Counted from the first letter of the stretch, positions 43,866 to 52,711 are shown. The stretch is 64,000 nt of DNA from Flavimobilis soli (GCF_002564025.1 NZ_PDJH01000001.1:1426001-1490000); one strand, 5' to 3'. Made by a program: numbers and translations. The notes: generated by a model from the sequence alone, not told the origin.

Positions 43866-46800
43866 TCACGCCTGGCCCTCGACGATCTCGGTGATGACCT
43901 TGGCGCCGAGAAGCTGCGCCACGAGCGGGACACCCATGAGGGTGGTCTCGGAGAAGTCGACGGAGTCCTCCGCGTACGGGGGCTCATCGTCGTAGTCCGC
44001 GGGGACCTCCGCGACCGGGATGTCGTCGACGGGCGCGGCGGGCGAGGCCGGTCGCGTGTTCCCGTGCGCGCCTGCCTGCCGTGCGGCGAGCGCGGCCTTG
44101 GCGGCCTGCGCGCCGGTGAGGTGCTGGCCGGGCAGGTCGCCGGTCGGGACGGGTGCGGTGTCGGGCGACGGGCCCGTCGCCGACCGGGGCATGGTCGCGG
44201 GGCTCTGCGCCGCCGCGGGTGGCGCGGCGGGCTCGCCTGCGGGCTGCGGTGCGGCCTTCGGCGCGTGCACGACGGCGGACGCAGGAGCCGGGTCCGGCTC
44301 GTACCGCCCGACGGGGACGACCTCCCAGTCGGTCACGGGGCCTGCCGGCTCCGGCGCGGGGGCAGGTGCAGGGGCGGGAGCAGGAGCAACCGGGCCGGAC
44401 GCCGCCGGGGCGGACGTCGCCGGCGCAGGCGCCGTCGGGGCGGACGTCGCCGGGGCAGGCGCCGTCGGGGCGGACGCGACCAGGCGAGACGCCGCCGGGG
44501 CGGGCTCCGGAGCCGCGATCGGCGCAGGCGCCAGCGCGCGGTCGCGAGCAGGCGCGTCCTCGGGAGCCGGCGCGGAGGCGGGAGCAGGCGCGGGCTCCTC
44601 GACGGGCGCGACGACCGTGACGTTCGAGTCGACGACCGTCGCGGCCGACGGCGCCGCCGGCCGCGGCCGGGGCTCCGGCACGAACGGGTCTGTGGGTCCG
44701 TGGCCCGGGTCGGGCTCCTCAGCCGGGGCGCCTGCGGACTCGCGCGCGGTCGGCCGCCCCTCGTCGATGCCACCCTCGACCTTGACCTCGAAGCCGAGGG
44801 TCTCATGGACGGCCTGCTGCACGAGCTGGGCGTGCGGGCCGTTGCGGAAGGTCGTCGCGAGGCCGGCGGAGCCGAACGTGAGGCGCAAGGTCGTCGAGGT
44901 GAGCTCGGCGACCTGGGCGTTGTCCTTCACGAGGACCCACGTGGCGCGCTTGAGGTTCGACAGCGTCTCGAGCACCTCCGGCCAGCGGCGGCGGAGCATC
45001 TCGGAGTCCTGCGCCGCAGCGGCGTCCGGGGCGGGAGCGGGCGCCGTGGCGGGCTCGTCGGCGGGAGCGACGGCTGACGCCGCGGCCGCCGCCGGGGACG
45101 AGGCCAGCGCAGGCTCGGGTTCGGGCGCGAAGTCAGCGGCCGGCGTCACCGGGGCCGTCGGCTCCGGAGCCTCGGGTGCGGGCTCAGGTGCAGGCGCGAC
45201 GGCGGGGGTCGCCGTCACCGATGCCTCCGGCTCCGGTGCCTCGGGAGCGGACGCAGCCTGCGGCCGCGCACCCTGCTGGGGGTTGTCGCCGTCGTGCGGA
45301 GGCTCGATGTCCCACGGCGGGAGGTCGTCGTCGACGGGCGCCGGGCGCGCGGCAGCCTCGGGCGAAGGCGTGCTCGCGACGGGCGCCGCAGGTGCCGAGG
45401 CGGAGACCGTGGGCCCGCTCGGGACGACACTCGACGCGGGCGCTTCGGGCTGGGCAGCGGGCGCCGGGAAGTCCGGGACGCCAGCGGCAGGCGCTGCGCC
45501 GGCGGGTGCGTCAGCAGGCCGGCCGGTCGCCGCCGGCGCGCGGCCGGTCGCGGCCGCGAGGGCCTGACGAGCTGCCGCAGCACCACGACCCGTCGCCGCC
45601 GGGGCGGCAGGCGCCGACGTCGACGCCGAGTCGAGAGCCGTCGGCGCGACCGAGGGCGCCACAGCGGCCTCCGCGCCGTCCGCCGGGCGCGCAACGGGCG
45701 AAGCGCCGAGGCCGCGCTCGAGACGGTCGAGACGCGCGGCCACACCGACCATCGCGTCGTCGGCCGCTGGCAGCAGGAGGCGCGCGCACAGCAGCTCGAG
45801 GTGCAGGCGCGGTGACGTGGCACCGCTCATCTCCGTGAGCGCCGCGTTCGTCAGGTCGGCGGCGCGGGACAGCTCGGAGATGCCCAGGTTCGTCGCCTGG
45901 AGGCGCATGCGCTCCATCTGGTCCGTGGGCAGCCCGCGCAGCACCGACTCCGCGCTCTCGCCGCTCACGGAGATCACGATGAGGTCGCGCAGGCGCTCGA
46001 GCAGGTCCTCGACGAAGCGCCGCGGCTCGTGGCCCGAGTCGATGACGCGGTCGATCACGCGGAAGATGCTCGCGCCGTCGCGCGCCGCGAGACCGTCGAC
46101 CACGTCGTCGAGCAGCGTCGCGTGCGTGTAGCCGAGCAGCGCGACCGCGAGCTCGTAGTCGACCGTGCCGCCGTCAGAACCGGCGATGAGCTGGTCCATG
46201 ACCGAGAGCGTGTCTCGCGCGGAGCCGCCACCGGCGCGCACGACGAGCGGCATGACGCCCGCACCGACCTGGACGCCCTCCTGCTGGCACAGCGCCTCGA
46301 CGTAGGGCGCGAGCACGTCCGGCGGGATCAGGCGGAACGGGTAGTGGTGCGTGCGCGAGCGGATCGTACCGATGACCTTGTCCGGTTCCGTCGTCGCGAA
46401 GATGAACTTCAGGTACTCCGGCGGCTCCTCGACGATCTTCAGCAGGGCGTTGAAGCCCTGCGGCGTGACCATGTGCGCCTCGTCGAGGATGAAGATCTTG
46501 AAGCGGTCGCGCGACGGCGAGAAGGTAGCGCGCTCGCGCAGCTCGCGGGCATCGTCAACGCCACCATGGCTCGCGGCGTCGATCTCGACGACGTCGAGGC
46601 TGCCCGGGCCGCCCGTCGCCAGGTCGACGCACGAGGGGCACGTGCCGCACGGGGTGTCGCGCGGCGTCTTCGCGGTGTTCTCGTGGCAGTTGAGGATGCG
46701 CGCGAGGATGCGCGCCGACGTCGTCTTGCCGCAACCGCGAGGGCCCGAGAAGAGGTACGCGTGGTTGACGCGGTTCGAGCGCAGCGCCTGCATCAGAGGC

Positions 46801-46874
46801 CCGGTGACGTGCTCCTGCCCGATGACGTCGGCGAAGGAGTCCGGGCGGTATCGGCGGTACAGGGCTGTGCTCAC
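43866..46874 (-). CDS. dnaX: DNA polymerase III subunit gamma/tau
   Basis: 1002 residues. AAA+ clamp-loader domain: GPRGCGKTTSARIL (Walker A, about residue 45), zinc-binding Cys cluster (CGTCPSC), FILDEAHMV and SRC-like region. Domain III follows to about residue 365. Then come about 250 residues of Ala/Pro-rich linker, a conserved helical stretch (RRRWPEVLETLSNLKRATW) and a second Ala/Pro/Ser linker with a 30-bp tandem repeat. GTG at 46874, 6 nt after TAGGGT (46881-46886), so leaderless. No obvious frameshift signal for a short gamma form was identified. Confidence 0.95.
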   Translation of the reverse strand: MSTALYRRYRPDSFADVIGQEHVTGPLMQALRSNRVNHAYLFSGPRGCGKTTSARILARILNCHENTAKTPRDTPCGTCPSCVDLATGGPGSLDVVEIDAASHGGVDDARELRERATFSPSRDRFKIFILDEAHMVTPQGFNALLKIVEEPPEYLKFIFATTEPDKVIGTIRSRTHHYPFRLIPPDVLAPYVEALCQQEGVQVGAGVMPLVVRAGGGSARDTLSVMDQLIAGSDGGTVDYELAVALLGYTHATLLDDVVDGLAARDGASIFRVIDRVIDSGHEPRRFVEDLLERLRDLIVISVSGESAESVLRGLPTDQMERMRLQATNLGISELSRAADLTNAALTEMSGATSPRLHLELLCARLLLPAADDAMVGVAARLDRLERGLGASPVARPADGAEAAVAPSVAPTALDSASTSAPAAPAATGRGAAAARQALAAATGRAPAATGRPADAPAGAAPAAGVPDFPAPAAQPEAPASSVVPSGPTVSASAPAAPVASTPSPEAAARPAPVDDDLPPWDIEPPHDGDNPQQGARPQAASAPEAPEPEASVTATPAVAPAPEPAPEAPEPTAPVTPAADFAPEPEPALASSPAAAAASAVAPADEPATAPAPAPDAAAAQDSEMLRRRWPEVLETLSNLKRATWVLVKDNAQVAELTSTTLRLTFGSAGLATTFRNGPHAQLVQQAVHETLGFEVKVEGGIDEGRPTARESAGAPAEEPDPGHGPTDPFVPEPRPRPAAPSAATVVDSNVTVVAPVEEPAPAPASAPAPEDAPARDRALAPAPIAAPEPAPAASRLVASAPTAPAPATSAPTAPAPATSAPAASGPVAPAPAPAPAPAPEPAGPVTDWEVVPVGRYEPDPAPASAVVHAPKAAPQPAGEPAAPPAAAQSPATMPRSATGPSPDTAPVPTGDLPGQHLTGAQAAKAALAARQAGAHGNTRPASPAAPVDDIPVAEVPADYDDEPPYAEDSVDFSETTLMGVPLVAQLLGAKVITEIVEGQA

Positions 46875-46918
46875 GGAGCAACCCTAGACGGTCCCGCTGA
46901 CAGGCTCATGGGCGTCCG

Positions 46919-47632
46919 TCAGCGGCGCAGCATCTTCCGCGCGAGCCCGTTCCCGACCGCCTGGACGACCTGCACGATCACGACGATCACGGCCACCGAG
47001 ACGAGCGTGATCTCCCAGTTGAAGCGCTGGTAGCCGTACCGGATCGCGAAGTCACCGATACCGCCACCGCCGATGAGGCCGGCCATCGCGGACATGTCGA
47101 TCACACCGACGAACAGGAACGTGTAGCCCAGGATGAGCGGGCTGAGCGCCTCGGGGATGAGCACGGTCCGCACGACGCGCATGCGCGAGGCACCCATCGA
47201 GCGCGCCGCCTCGACGACACCGGGGTCGATCGACACGAGGTTCTGCTCGACGAGCCGCGAGAACGCGAACGACGCCATGATCGTCATCGGGAAGATGACC
47301 GCCTCGGTGCCGATCGTCTTGCCGACGACCTGCATCGTCAGCGGCCCGATCGCCGTGATGAAGATGATGAACGGGATGGGCCGGACGAGGTTCACGAGCA
47401 TGTTGAGCACCGTGAACACGGCACGGTTCTCGAACAGGTTCCCGGCGCGGGTCCCGTAGAGGGTCAGGCCCATGATCAGGCCGAAGAAGCCGCCGACGAC
47501 GAGCGTGATGCCGACCATGTAGAGCGTCTGCACGGTCGAGTCGATCAGGACAGGGAGCATCTGGTCCCAGTCCGTCGGGCGCGCGGCGCCCGGGAGGACG
47601 GCCGGGAGCGCGAGCGCGAGCGACGCGGTCAT
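46919..47632 (-). CDS. metI: methionine ABC transporter permease
   Basis: 237 residues, five transmembrane helices. VRPIPFIIFITAIGPLT and EAARSMGASRMRVVRTVLIPEALSPL (EAA loop), plus GLIGGGGIGDFAIRYGYQRF, are MetI hallmarks. ATG at 47632 overlaps the metN stop by 3 nt. Confidence 0.93.
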   Translation of the reverse strand: MTASLALALPAVLPGAARPTDWDQMLPVLIDSTVQTLYMVGITLVVGGFFGLIMGLTLYGTRAGNLFENRAVFTVLNMLVNLVRPIPFIIFITAIGPLTMQVVGKTIGTEAVIFPMTIMASFAFSRLVEQNLVSIDPGVVEAARSMGASRMRVVRTVLIPEALSPLILGYTFLFVGVIDMSAMAGLIGGGGIGDFAIRYGYQRFNWEITLVSVAVIVVIVQVVQAVGNGLARKMLRR

Positions 47633-48855
47633 GACTGGGGCCCCTTCCGCCGGAGCTGGGCTTGGGGATCGTGGGAGGGCGCGGCGTCGAGGTGCGTGGC
47701 GAGGTCGTCGCGCCCGGGCGGACCGGACGGCGTGATCGTCGAGGCGCGCGGCCCGACGGCGTCCGGGTCCTCGTTCGGGGATGCGGCGGTACCGAGGTCG
47801 AGGACCGTCGTCGAGCGCGACAGGTCGGCGACGAACGCGTCGATCGCAGCGTCGTCGCCCACGACCTCGAGGGTGAGAGAGCCGTACGGCCGCTCGGAGA
47901 TCTCGGTGATGCCGCCGTAGACGATCGTGCCGTCGACGGGGTGCTCGCGCAGCGCGCGCGTGAGGTCGTTCGACGACGCCCCGTCCTCACGGATGCCGAT
48001 CGTCACGATCCGTCCCGGGTGGCGACGGCGCAGGCGCTCGAGCGCGGCCGGGCTCGGGCGGTCGCGCAGCGCGGTCCCGACGAAGCGGCGCGTCGCGGGG
48101 TGGGCAGGGCGCGCGAAGACGTCGTAGACGTCGCCGTGCTCGACGACCTTGCCGCCCTCCATGACCGCGACGCGGTCGCACACGTACTTGACGACGTCCA
48201 TCTCGTGCGTGATGACGACGACGGTCACGCCGAGCTCGACGTTGACGCGCTTGAGCAGGTTGAGCACGTCCTGCGTCGTCTCGGGGTCGAGCGCGCTCGT
48301 CGACTCGTCCGCGAGGAGGATCTTGGGGTTCGTGGCGAGCGCGCGGGCGATGCCGACGCGCTGCTTCTGGCCGCCGGACAGCTGCGACGGGTACTGCCGC
48401 GCCTTGTCGCTGAGCCCCACGAACTCGAGGAGCTCGGCGACGCGCGCCGCGCGGCGGGGCTTGGGCCAGCCGGCGACCTCGAGCGGGTACGCGATGTTCC
48501 CGGAGACGGTGCGCGACGACAGCAGGTTGAACTGCTGGAAGATCATGCCGATGCCGCTGCGGGCCTTGCGCAGCTCCGCTTCCTTGAGCGCGTGGATGTC
48601 CTGGCCGTCGACGAGGACGGTGCCGCTCGTGACGGGCTCGAGCGCGTTGATGAGGCGGACGAGGGTGGACTTGCCGGCGCCCGAGTAGCCGATGACGCCG
48701 TAGACCTCTCCTGCCTCGATGCGCAGGTCGACGCCGTCGACGGCGCGCACCTCGCCGGACTTGGTGCGGAACACCTTCGTGGCGTCCCGGAACTCCACCA
48801 TGGCTTGCGGCTGGCTCATCGGCGCTGCTCTCAATCCGTCGGTCGTGTCGCTCAT
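47629..48855 (-). CDS. metN: methionine ABC transporter ATP-binding protein
   Basis: 408 residues. Walker A GYSGAGKST, signature LSGGQKQR, Walker B ILLADESTSALDP, then the C-terminal NIL domain (about 290-370) that binds methionine for trans-inhibition. A further disordered tail of about 35 residues follows. Start ATG at 48855, or ATG at 48819 (12 codons shorter); neither has a clear SD. A hairpin terminator separates it from metQ. Confidence 0.93.
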   Translation of the reverse strand: MSDTTDGLRAAPMSQPQAMVEFRDATKVFRTKSGEVRAVDGVDLRIEAGEVYGVIGYSGAGKSTLVRLINALEPVTSGTVLVDGQDIHALKEAELRKARSGIGMIFQQFNLLSSRTVSGNIAYPLEVAGWPKPRRAARVAELLEFVGLSDKARQYPSQLSGGQKQRVGIARALATNPKILLADESTSALDPETTQDVLNLLKRVNVELGVTVVVITHEMDVVKYVCDRVAVMEGGKVVEHGDVYDVFARPAHPATRRFVGTALRDRPSPAALERLRRRHPGRIVTIGIREDGASSNDLTRALREHPVDGTIVYGGITEISERPYGSLTLEVVGDDAAIDAFVADLSRSTTVLDLGTAASPNEDPDAVGPRASTITPSGPPGRDDLATHLDAAPSHDPQAQLRRKGPQS

Positions 48856-48897
48856 TCTCGCGCAGCAGCGTCTGCCGCGCCCAGGGGTCTTGACGCC

Positions 48898-48931
48898 GAC
48901 GACGGGGCTGCGCGTACGCAGCCCCGTCGTC
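48898..48931 (-). terminator. intercistronic hairpin between metQ and metN
   Basis: Perfect 15-bp stem (48898-48912 with 48917-48931) around CGTA. It would lower expression of metNI relative to metQ. Confidence 0.75.
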
Positions 48932-48971
48932 GTCGTGCGCGTCGCCGGTCGTGCCCGGCGACGCTCGGGCG

Positions 48972-49871
48972 TCAGCCCTTGATCTGAGCCTGGATGTCGG
49001 CGAGGTATCCGGCGAGGGTCGCGCCGTCCTCCTTGACGATCACGGCCGAGCCGCCCGAGGCGGCCTTGAGGGCCTCCTCGACCTCGGCGTCGTGCGCGAT
49101 CTCGACGAGCTTGAGGAGCGTCGGGTCGTTCTTGTCCTCGTCGCGGGCGACCCAGATGTTGATGTACGGGCGGGCGCCGACCGAGGTCGGGTCGTCCTGG
49201 GCGATGGCGTCCTCGGGCTTGAGGCCCGCGTCGGCGATGAAGTCGTTGTTGATGACCGCGCCGGCGACCGACTGGAGCGAGATCGCGGCCTGCGCGGCGT
49301 CGACCGGCGTGACCTTGACCTTCGACTCCGGGAGGACGTCGAGCTCGGTCGAGGCGAGCGAGCCGCCGTCCTTGAGCTGGACGAGGCCGGCGCTCTGCAG
49401 CACGAACAGCGCGCGGTTGAGGTTCGTCGGGTCGTTCGGGACGGCGATCTCGGAGCCGGCCGGGATCGCGTCGACCGAGTCGTACTCGCTCGAGTAGAGG
49501 GCGAGCGGGTAGATCGCGGTCGAGCCGATCGGGGTCAGGTTGTCGTCCGACGCGACGTTGTAGTCCGCGAGGTACTGCAGGTGCTGGAACTGGTTGAGGT
49601 CCAGCTGGCCCTGCGAGAGTGCGGGGTTGGGCTCGGTGTACGCCGTGAAGTTGATGATCTCGACGTCGATGCCGGCCTCCTCGGCCTTCTTCTCGAAGAC
49701 GGGCCACTGGTCGTCCTGCGAGCCGACGACGCCGATGCGGACGGGCTCGGTGCGGGCGGTGGTCTCGCCGGCGGTGGGGGTGGTCTTCGTGTCGTCGGAG
49801 TCGCTGCCGCAGGCGGCGAGCGTCGCGAGGAGCGCGGTGGCGGCGATGACGGCGGTGGTCTTGCGGATCAT
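48972..49871 (-). CDS. metQ: methionine-binding lipoprotein (NlpA family)
   Basis: 299 residues. Lipobox LAAC (Cys about 21) and the NlpA signature SQGQLDLNQFQHLQYL. NDPTNLNRAL and the C-terminal YLADIQAQIKG are also family-typical. Delivers methionine, possibly D-Met or formyl-Met, to MetNI. ATG at 49871. Upstream leader RNA of about 200 nt carries a Met/Cys mini-ORF. Confidence 0.92.
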   Translation of the reverse strand: MIRKTTAVIAATALLATLAACGSDSDDTKTTPTAGETTARTEPVRIGVVGSQDDQWPVFEKKAEEAGIDVEIINFTAYTEPNPALSQGQLDLNQFQHLQYLADYNVASDDNLTPIGSTAIYPLALYSSEYDSVDAIPAGSEIAVPNDPTNLNRALFVLQSAGLVQLKDGGSLASTELDVLPESKVKVTPVDAAQAAISLQSVAGAVINNDFIADAGLKPEDAIAQDDPTSVGARPYINIWVARDEDKNDPTLLKLVEIAHDAEVEEALKAASGGSAVIVKEDGATLAGYLADIQAQIKG

Positions 49872-50077
49872 GGGATTTCTCGCTTCGTGTGGTGGTGACG
49901 TTCCCTTGCCGGCGCAGCGGCTGGCGAGCTGCGAGGGGGTCGACGAGGGAGGCGGGTGTACCGCCGAGGGGCGCTGGGGCTGCGGGAGCTGGGCGCGTGG
50001 CATCGCCACGGCCTGGCAGGGTGGGCTCTCCGCCGGCGACCGCTGTGCGGTCGGGTCCTTCTGGACTGTCCGGAGGC

Positions 50078-50173
50078 TCAGGCCTGCGCGGCCCGCTGCG
50101 GCATTCGACAACACATCGCGACGCGACGGGAGGTCGCGGTGGCGATGAGGTCGAGGCCTGCGGTGCGGGTCAT
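50078..50173 (-). CDS. Met/Cys leader peptide upstream of metQ
   Basis: 31 codons, start ATG at 50173 and TGA at 50078-50080. Core SRRVAMCCRMPQRAAQ: ATG TGT TGT CGA ATG gives Met-Cys-Cys-Arg-Met. It resembles the SRRHVDL-type putative leader peptides of actinobacterial sulfur genes (recalled). CATAGT (50181-50186) ends 7 nt upstream and TGGTCA (50205-50210) lies 18 nt further, a good promoter that makes this ORF leaderless. A 6-bp hairpin (50038-50052) follows. metQ begins 207 nt downstream of the leader stop. Confidence 0.68.
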   Translation of the reverse strand: MTRTAGLDLIATATSRRVAMCCRMPQRAAQA

Positions 50174-50180
50174 GTTCACC

Positions 50181-50210
50181 ACTATGAGCGGACGGACGCT
50201 CTCCTGACCA
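50181..50210 (-). promoter_or_regulatory. promoter of the metQ leader
   Basis: TGGTCA (50205-50210) and CATAGT (50181-50186) with an 18-bp spacer, each 4/6 to consensus. Predicted start point is the leader ATG. Confidence 0.6.
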
Positions 50211-50308
50211 GCGGGATCCAGATTATCTCGAATCTTGGACGCCACGTCCGAAATATGGCGCGGAGTCGGGGCGAGAGCGACAATCCGGGCGTCCGGGGGG
50301 GCACAAAA

Positions 50309-50398
50309 GGACCCCCCGCACACCCGCCAGAGCTCACCTACCCTTGCTGCCTTCCGGCCCTGGGGGAGTTCAGCGAGATGACGCCGTACGAGGGGTCT
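50309..50398 (-). ncRNA. ffs: signal recognition particle RNA (small bacterial type)
   Basis: The minus strand holds the universal SRP core CAGGGCCGGAAGGCAGCAAG within a rod whose ends pair (GACCCC near 50392-50397 with GGGGGGUCC near 50309). TAGTCT at 50405-50410 is 6-7 nt upstream of the 5' end, and UUUU follows the 3' end. Binds Ffh for co-translational membrane targeting. Ends are accurate to a few nt. Confidence 0.92.
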
Positions 50399-50523
50399 GT
50401 ACCGAGACTAGCCCAGCGCCGGACCGCCCTCCAACTCGCGCGCGACGACGTTCACCGAGGCCGCGAACACCCCGGTTTCGGCATCCGGGCGCACGTCGGG
50501 TATCCTCGGACGTGCTGTCACCA

Positions 50524-50608
50524 GGAGGATTCGCCTAGTGGCCTATGGCGCCGTCTTGGAAAGGCGGTTGGGTTAACGCCCTCGGGGGTTCGAATCCCCC
50601 ATCCTCCG
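50524..50608 (+). tRNA. tRNA-Ser (anticodon GGA)
   Basis: 85 nt with a long variable arm. Acceptor GGAGGAT pairs with ATCCTCC, discriminator G. Anticodon loop TTGGAAA gives GGA. T-loop GGTTCGAATCC. TATCCT at 50501-50506 is a likely -10. CCA is not encoded. Confidence 0.94.
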
Positions 50609-50616
50609 CAGTACGC

Positions 50617-50653
50617 GAAGACCCCGGACCACGAACGACGGTCCGGGGTCTTC
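50617..50653 (+). terminator. terminator of tRNA-Ser
   Basis: Perfect 14-bp stem GAAGACCCCGGACC (50617-50630) with 50640-50653, 9-nt loop. Confidence 0.85.
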
Positions 50654-50761
50654 GTCATGTCGCAGACGGACGCCGGAGCCGCGGAAGCAGCCGAAGCGGC
50701 ACGGCCGCCCGCGCGCCGCGGGCCGGCGGCCACCCTGCAGGTCCGGTGCCATGATGAGGCC

Positions 50762-51373
50762 ATGCGTCCGTTCGTCACCGCGCTGAGTCGCGCCTCCGTC
50801 CCCGCTCTCCTCGTCGCCGCAGGGATCGCCCTCGCCCCCGCCGCAGGAGCGCACAACCCGCCCCCGCTGCCGACGCCGGCCGACGGCGCCACCGTGACGA
50901 CAGCACCCGACGAGGTCGTCCTCACCTTCACCGACGTCGTCCTCGACGTCGGCGCCGCGATCAAGGTCACCGCACCCGACGGCAGCGACGTCACCGAGGG
51001 CACCCCCGTCGTCGACGACACCGTCGTGACCCAGGCCCTCGCCAAGGAGCGCCCGGCCGGCGAGTACTCGGTCGCCTGGCGCGTCACGTCGGCCGACGGC
51101 CACCCCGTCGACGGCACCTTCACCTTCACGGCGTCCGACGCCGCCGGGGCCCCGCCGGAGACTCCCTCCCCCACGCCGTCCGCGGAACCCAGCGCCACGC
51201 CGACCCCCGAGGCCCCCACCCAGGCGACGCCCGCCCCGACCCCGACGAGGGACGACGTCGCAGGCCTCCCCGACGGACCCGCACGGACGATCGTGCTCGT
51301 CGTCGGTGCGGCCACGGTGCTCGCCCTGATCCCCCTCCTCGTACGCCGGCTGCGCGACACGAAGGACGACTGA
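50762..51373 (+). CDS. CopC-domain (copper resistance) membrane-anchored protein
   Basis: 203 residues. Signal peptide ending AGA|HNPP, leaving His as the mature N-terminus, as in CopC copper sites. CopC fold: PADGATVTTAPDEVVLTFTDVV, YSVAWRVTSADGHPVDGTFTF with the second His. Pro/Thr-rich stalk (about 130-165) and a C-terminal membrane helix with a basic tail follow. CATGAT (50750-50755) ends 6 nt before the ATG, consistent with leaderless translation. Confidence 0.85.
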   Translation: MRPFVTALSRASVPALLVAAGIALAPAAGAHNPPPLPTPADGATVTTAPDEVVLTFTDVVLDVGAAIKVTAPDGSDVTEGTPVVDDTVVTQALAKERPAGEYSVAWRVTSADGHPVDGTFTFTASDAAGAPPETPSPTPSAEPSATPTPEAPTQATPAPTPTRDDVAGLPDGPARTIVLVVGAATVLALIPLLVRRLRDTKDD

Positions 51374-51433
51374 CAGATCACCCTGAGACGTCCCCGCGAA
51401 CCGCTCACGTCCGACTCGCTCGGAACGATGTAC

Positions 51434-51452
51434 CTGCTGGAACCACCAGCAG
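51434..51452. promoter_or_regulatory. small dyad in the CopC/hypothetical intergenic region
   Basis: CTGCTGG-AACCA-CCAGCAG, followed at once by ATATGGT. Could be an operator or a short hairpin. The 267-bp interval 51374-51640 otherwise shows no gene I can support. Confidence 0.35.
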
Positions 51453-51640
51453 ATATGGTGAGCGACACACCCGCACGAGGCGCAGATCAGGGACGGAGGC
51501 GACAGATGGCCCCCGCGTCGATCCGCCGCACCAGCGTCCGCGAGGTCTATGTGAGACGAGCGGTCGCCGCTGGTGAAGGTCGTGCGCAGGACGCGTATCC
51601 CTCGAGCCGCCGCAGCGACCCCGGTCCTAGACTCGCAGCC

Positions 51641-52033
51641 GTGATCTTCCGCGCCGTGGGCGATGGCCGCCCCTACCCCGAGCACGGCCTCGTGACGCCT
51701 AAGGACTGGGCGAGCGTGGCACCGCGACAGGTGCGCCTCGACGAGCTCGTCACGACGAAGCGGACCCTCAACCTCGACTCGCTCCTGTCGGACGACTCGA
51801 CGTTCTACGGCGACCTCTTCGCGCACGTGGTCATGTACCGCGGCGTGATGTACCTCGAGGACGGGCTGCACCGGGCGGTCCGCGCCGCGCTCCAGCAGCG
51901 GCCCATCCTGCACGCGCGCGTCCTGACGATCCCGGACGACGCCGAGCCCGTCGCCGTCACACCCGCCGACGCGACGTCCGAGCTGCCCGTGACCCGCACC
52001 CCGGCCGCACCTGCGACTGACGACCTCGACTAG
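51641..52033 (+). CDS. conserved hypothetical protein (ParB-like fold suspected)
   Basis: 130 residues: MIFRAVGDGRPYPEHGLVT, VRLDELVTTKRTLNLDSLL, VVMYRGVMYLEDGLHRAVRAALQQ. The DGLHR segment resembles the loop of ParB/Srx-type domains. A similar small gene precedes the LytR_C gene in mycobacteria (Rv0430-Rv0431, recalled). GTG at 51641 chosen because TAGACT (51628-51633) ends 7 nt upstream (leaderless). An in-frame ATG at 51507 with GGAGG upstream would add 45 unconserved-looking residues. Confidence 0.7.
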   Translation: MIFRAVGDGRPYPEHGLVTPKDWASVAPRQVRLDELVTTKRTLNLDSLLSDDSTFYGDLFAHVVMYRGVMYLEDGLHRAVRAALQQRPILHARVLTIPDDAEPVAVTPADATSELPVTRTPAAPATDDLD

Positions 52034-52042
52034 ATTGCACCT

Positions 52043-52711
52043 GTGAACACACCCCTCACCCCGCAGCAGGCGCGCGCCCTGCGCCGCCGCAAGCAGCACG
52101 AGCGCCAGGCAGTCGTCTTCGGTCTGCTCATCGCGCTGCTGGCCGCGACGGGTGTCGTGGGCCTCGCCGTCTACACGGGTGCGTTCTCCTTCCCCGGCAA
52201 CGGGGAGTTCGTCGCCAAGGAGACCGAGCCGGCGACGACGTTCGCCGCACCGCAGCCGTGCGTCCCCGCCGGCACCGCGCCGGTCGGGCGCAAGAAGATC
52301 AAGGTCACCGTCCTCAACGGCTCGGACCGAGCCGGCCTCGCCGCGGTCGTGAGCGACCTGCTCGACGACGAGGGCTTCACGGTCGAGGGCACCGGCAACG
52401 ACAGTCGCCGCCCGTCGACGCCCGTCATCTCCTTCGGCGTCAAGGGCATCACGCGCGCCTACACGCTGCTCGCCTACATCCCCGAGGCACGCCTCGTGCT
52501 CGATGCCCGCCCCGGCGCGAGCGTCGACCTGACGGTCACGGAGAAGTTCGCGGGATTCGTCCCGAGCGACCAGGTGAACCTCGACCCCGAGATCCCCCTC
52601 GAGAGCGTCCCGGACTGCGTCGAGCTCGACGACGTGACGCCGCAGCCCGCTCCTGCTCGCTTCGACGAGAAGAACAAGGACAAGGCGACCGAGGAGTCCT
52701 CGGAGGGCTGA
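52043..52711 (+). CDS. LytR_C-domain membrane protein
   Basis: 222 residues. Cytosolic basic N-terminus, one transmembrane helix (about 26-50), then the extracellular LytR_C domain (KKIKVTVLNGSDRAGLAAVVSDLLDDEGFTVEG). C-terminus Lys/Glu-rich. Related domains end LytR-CpsA-Psr wall-polymer ligases; here it stands alone. GTG at 52043. TAGATT (52031-52036), which contains the previous stop codon, ends 6 nt upstream, so it may have its own leaderless mRNA. Confidence 0.82.
   Translation: MNTPLTPQQARALRRRKQHERQAVVFGLLIALLAATGVVGLAVYTGAFSFPGNGEFVAKETEPATTFAAPQPCVPAGTAPVGRKKIKVTVLNGSDRAGLAAVVSDLLDDEGFTVEGTGNDSRRPSTPVISFGVKGITRAYTLLAYIPEARLVLDARPGASVDLTVTEKFAGFVPSDQVNLDPEIPLESVPDCVELDDVTPQPAPARFDEKNKDKATEESSEG

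Noticed and set aside
49872-50300. SAM riboswitch upstream of metQ
   Set aside because: No SAM-I/IV consensus segments were seen on the minus strand. The Met/Cys leader ORF explains the long 5' region better.
51428-51640. N-terminal extension of the hypothetical protein (ATG at 51428 or 51507)
   Set aside because: Although GGAGG precedes 51507, the added residues are Arg/Ser-rich and unstructured, and a precise leaderless promoter points to GTG 51641.
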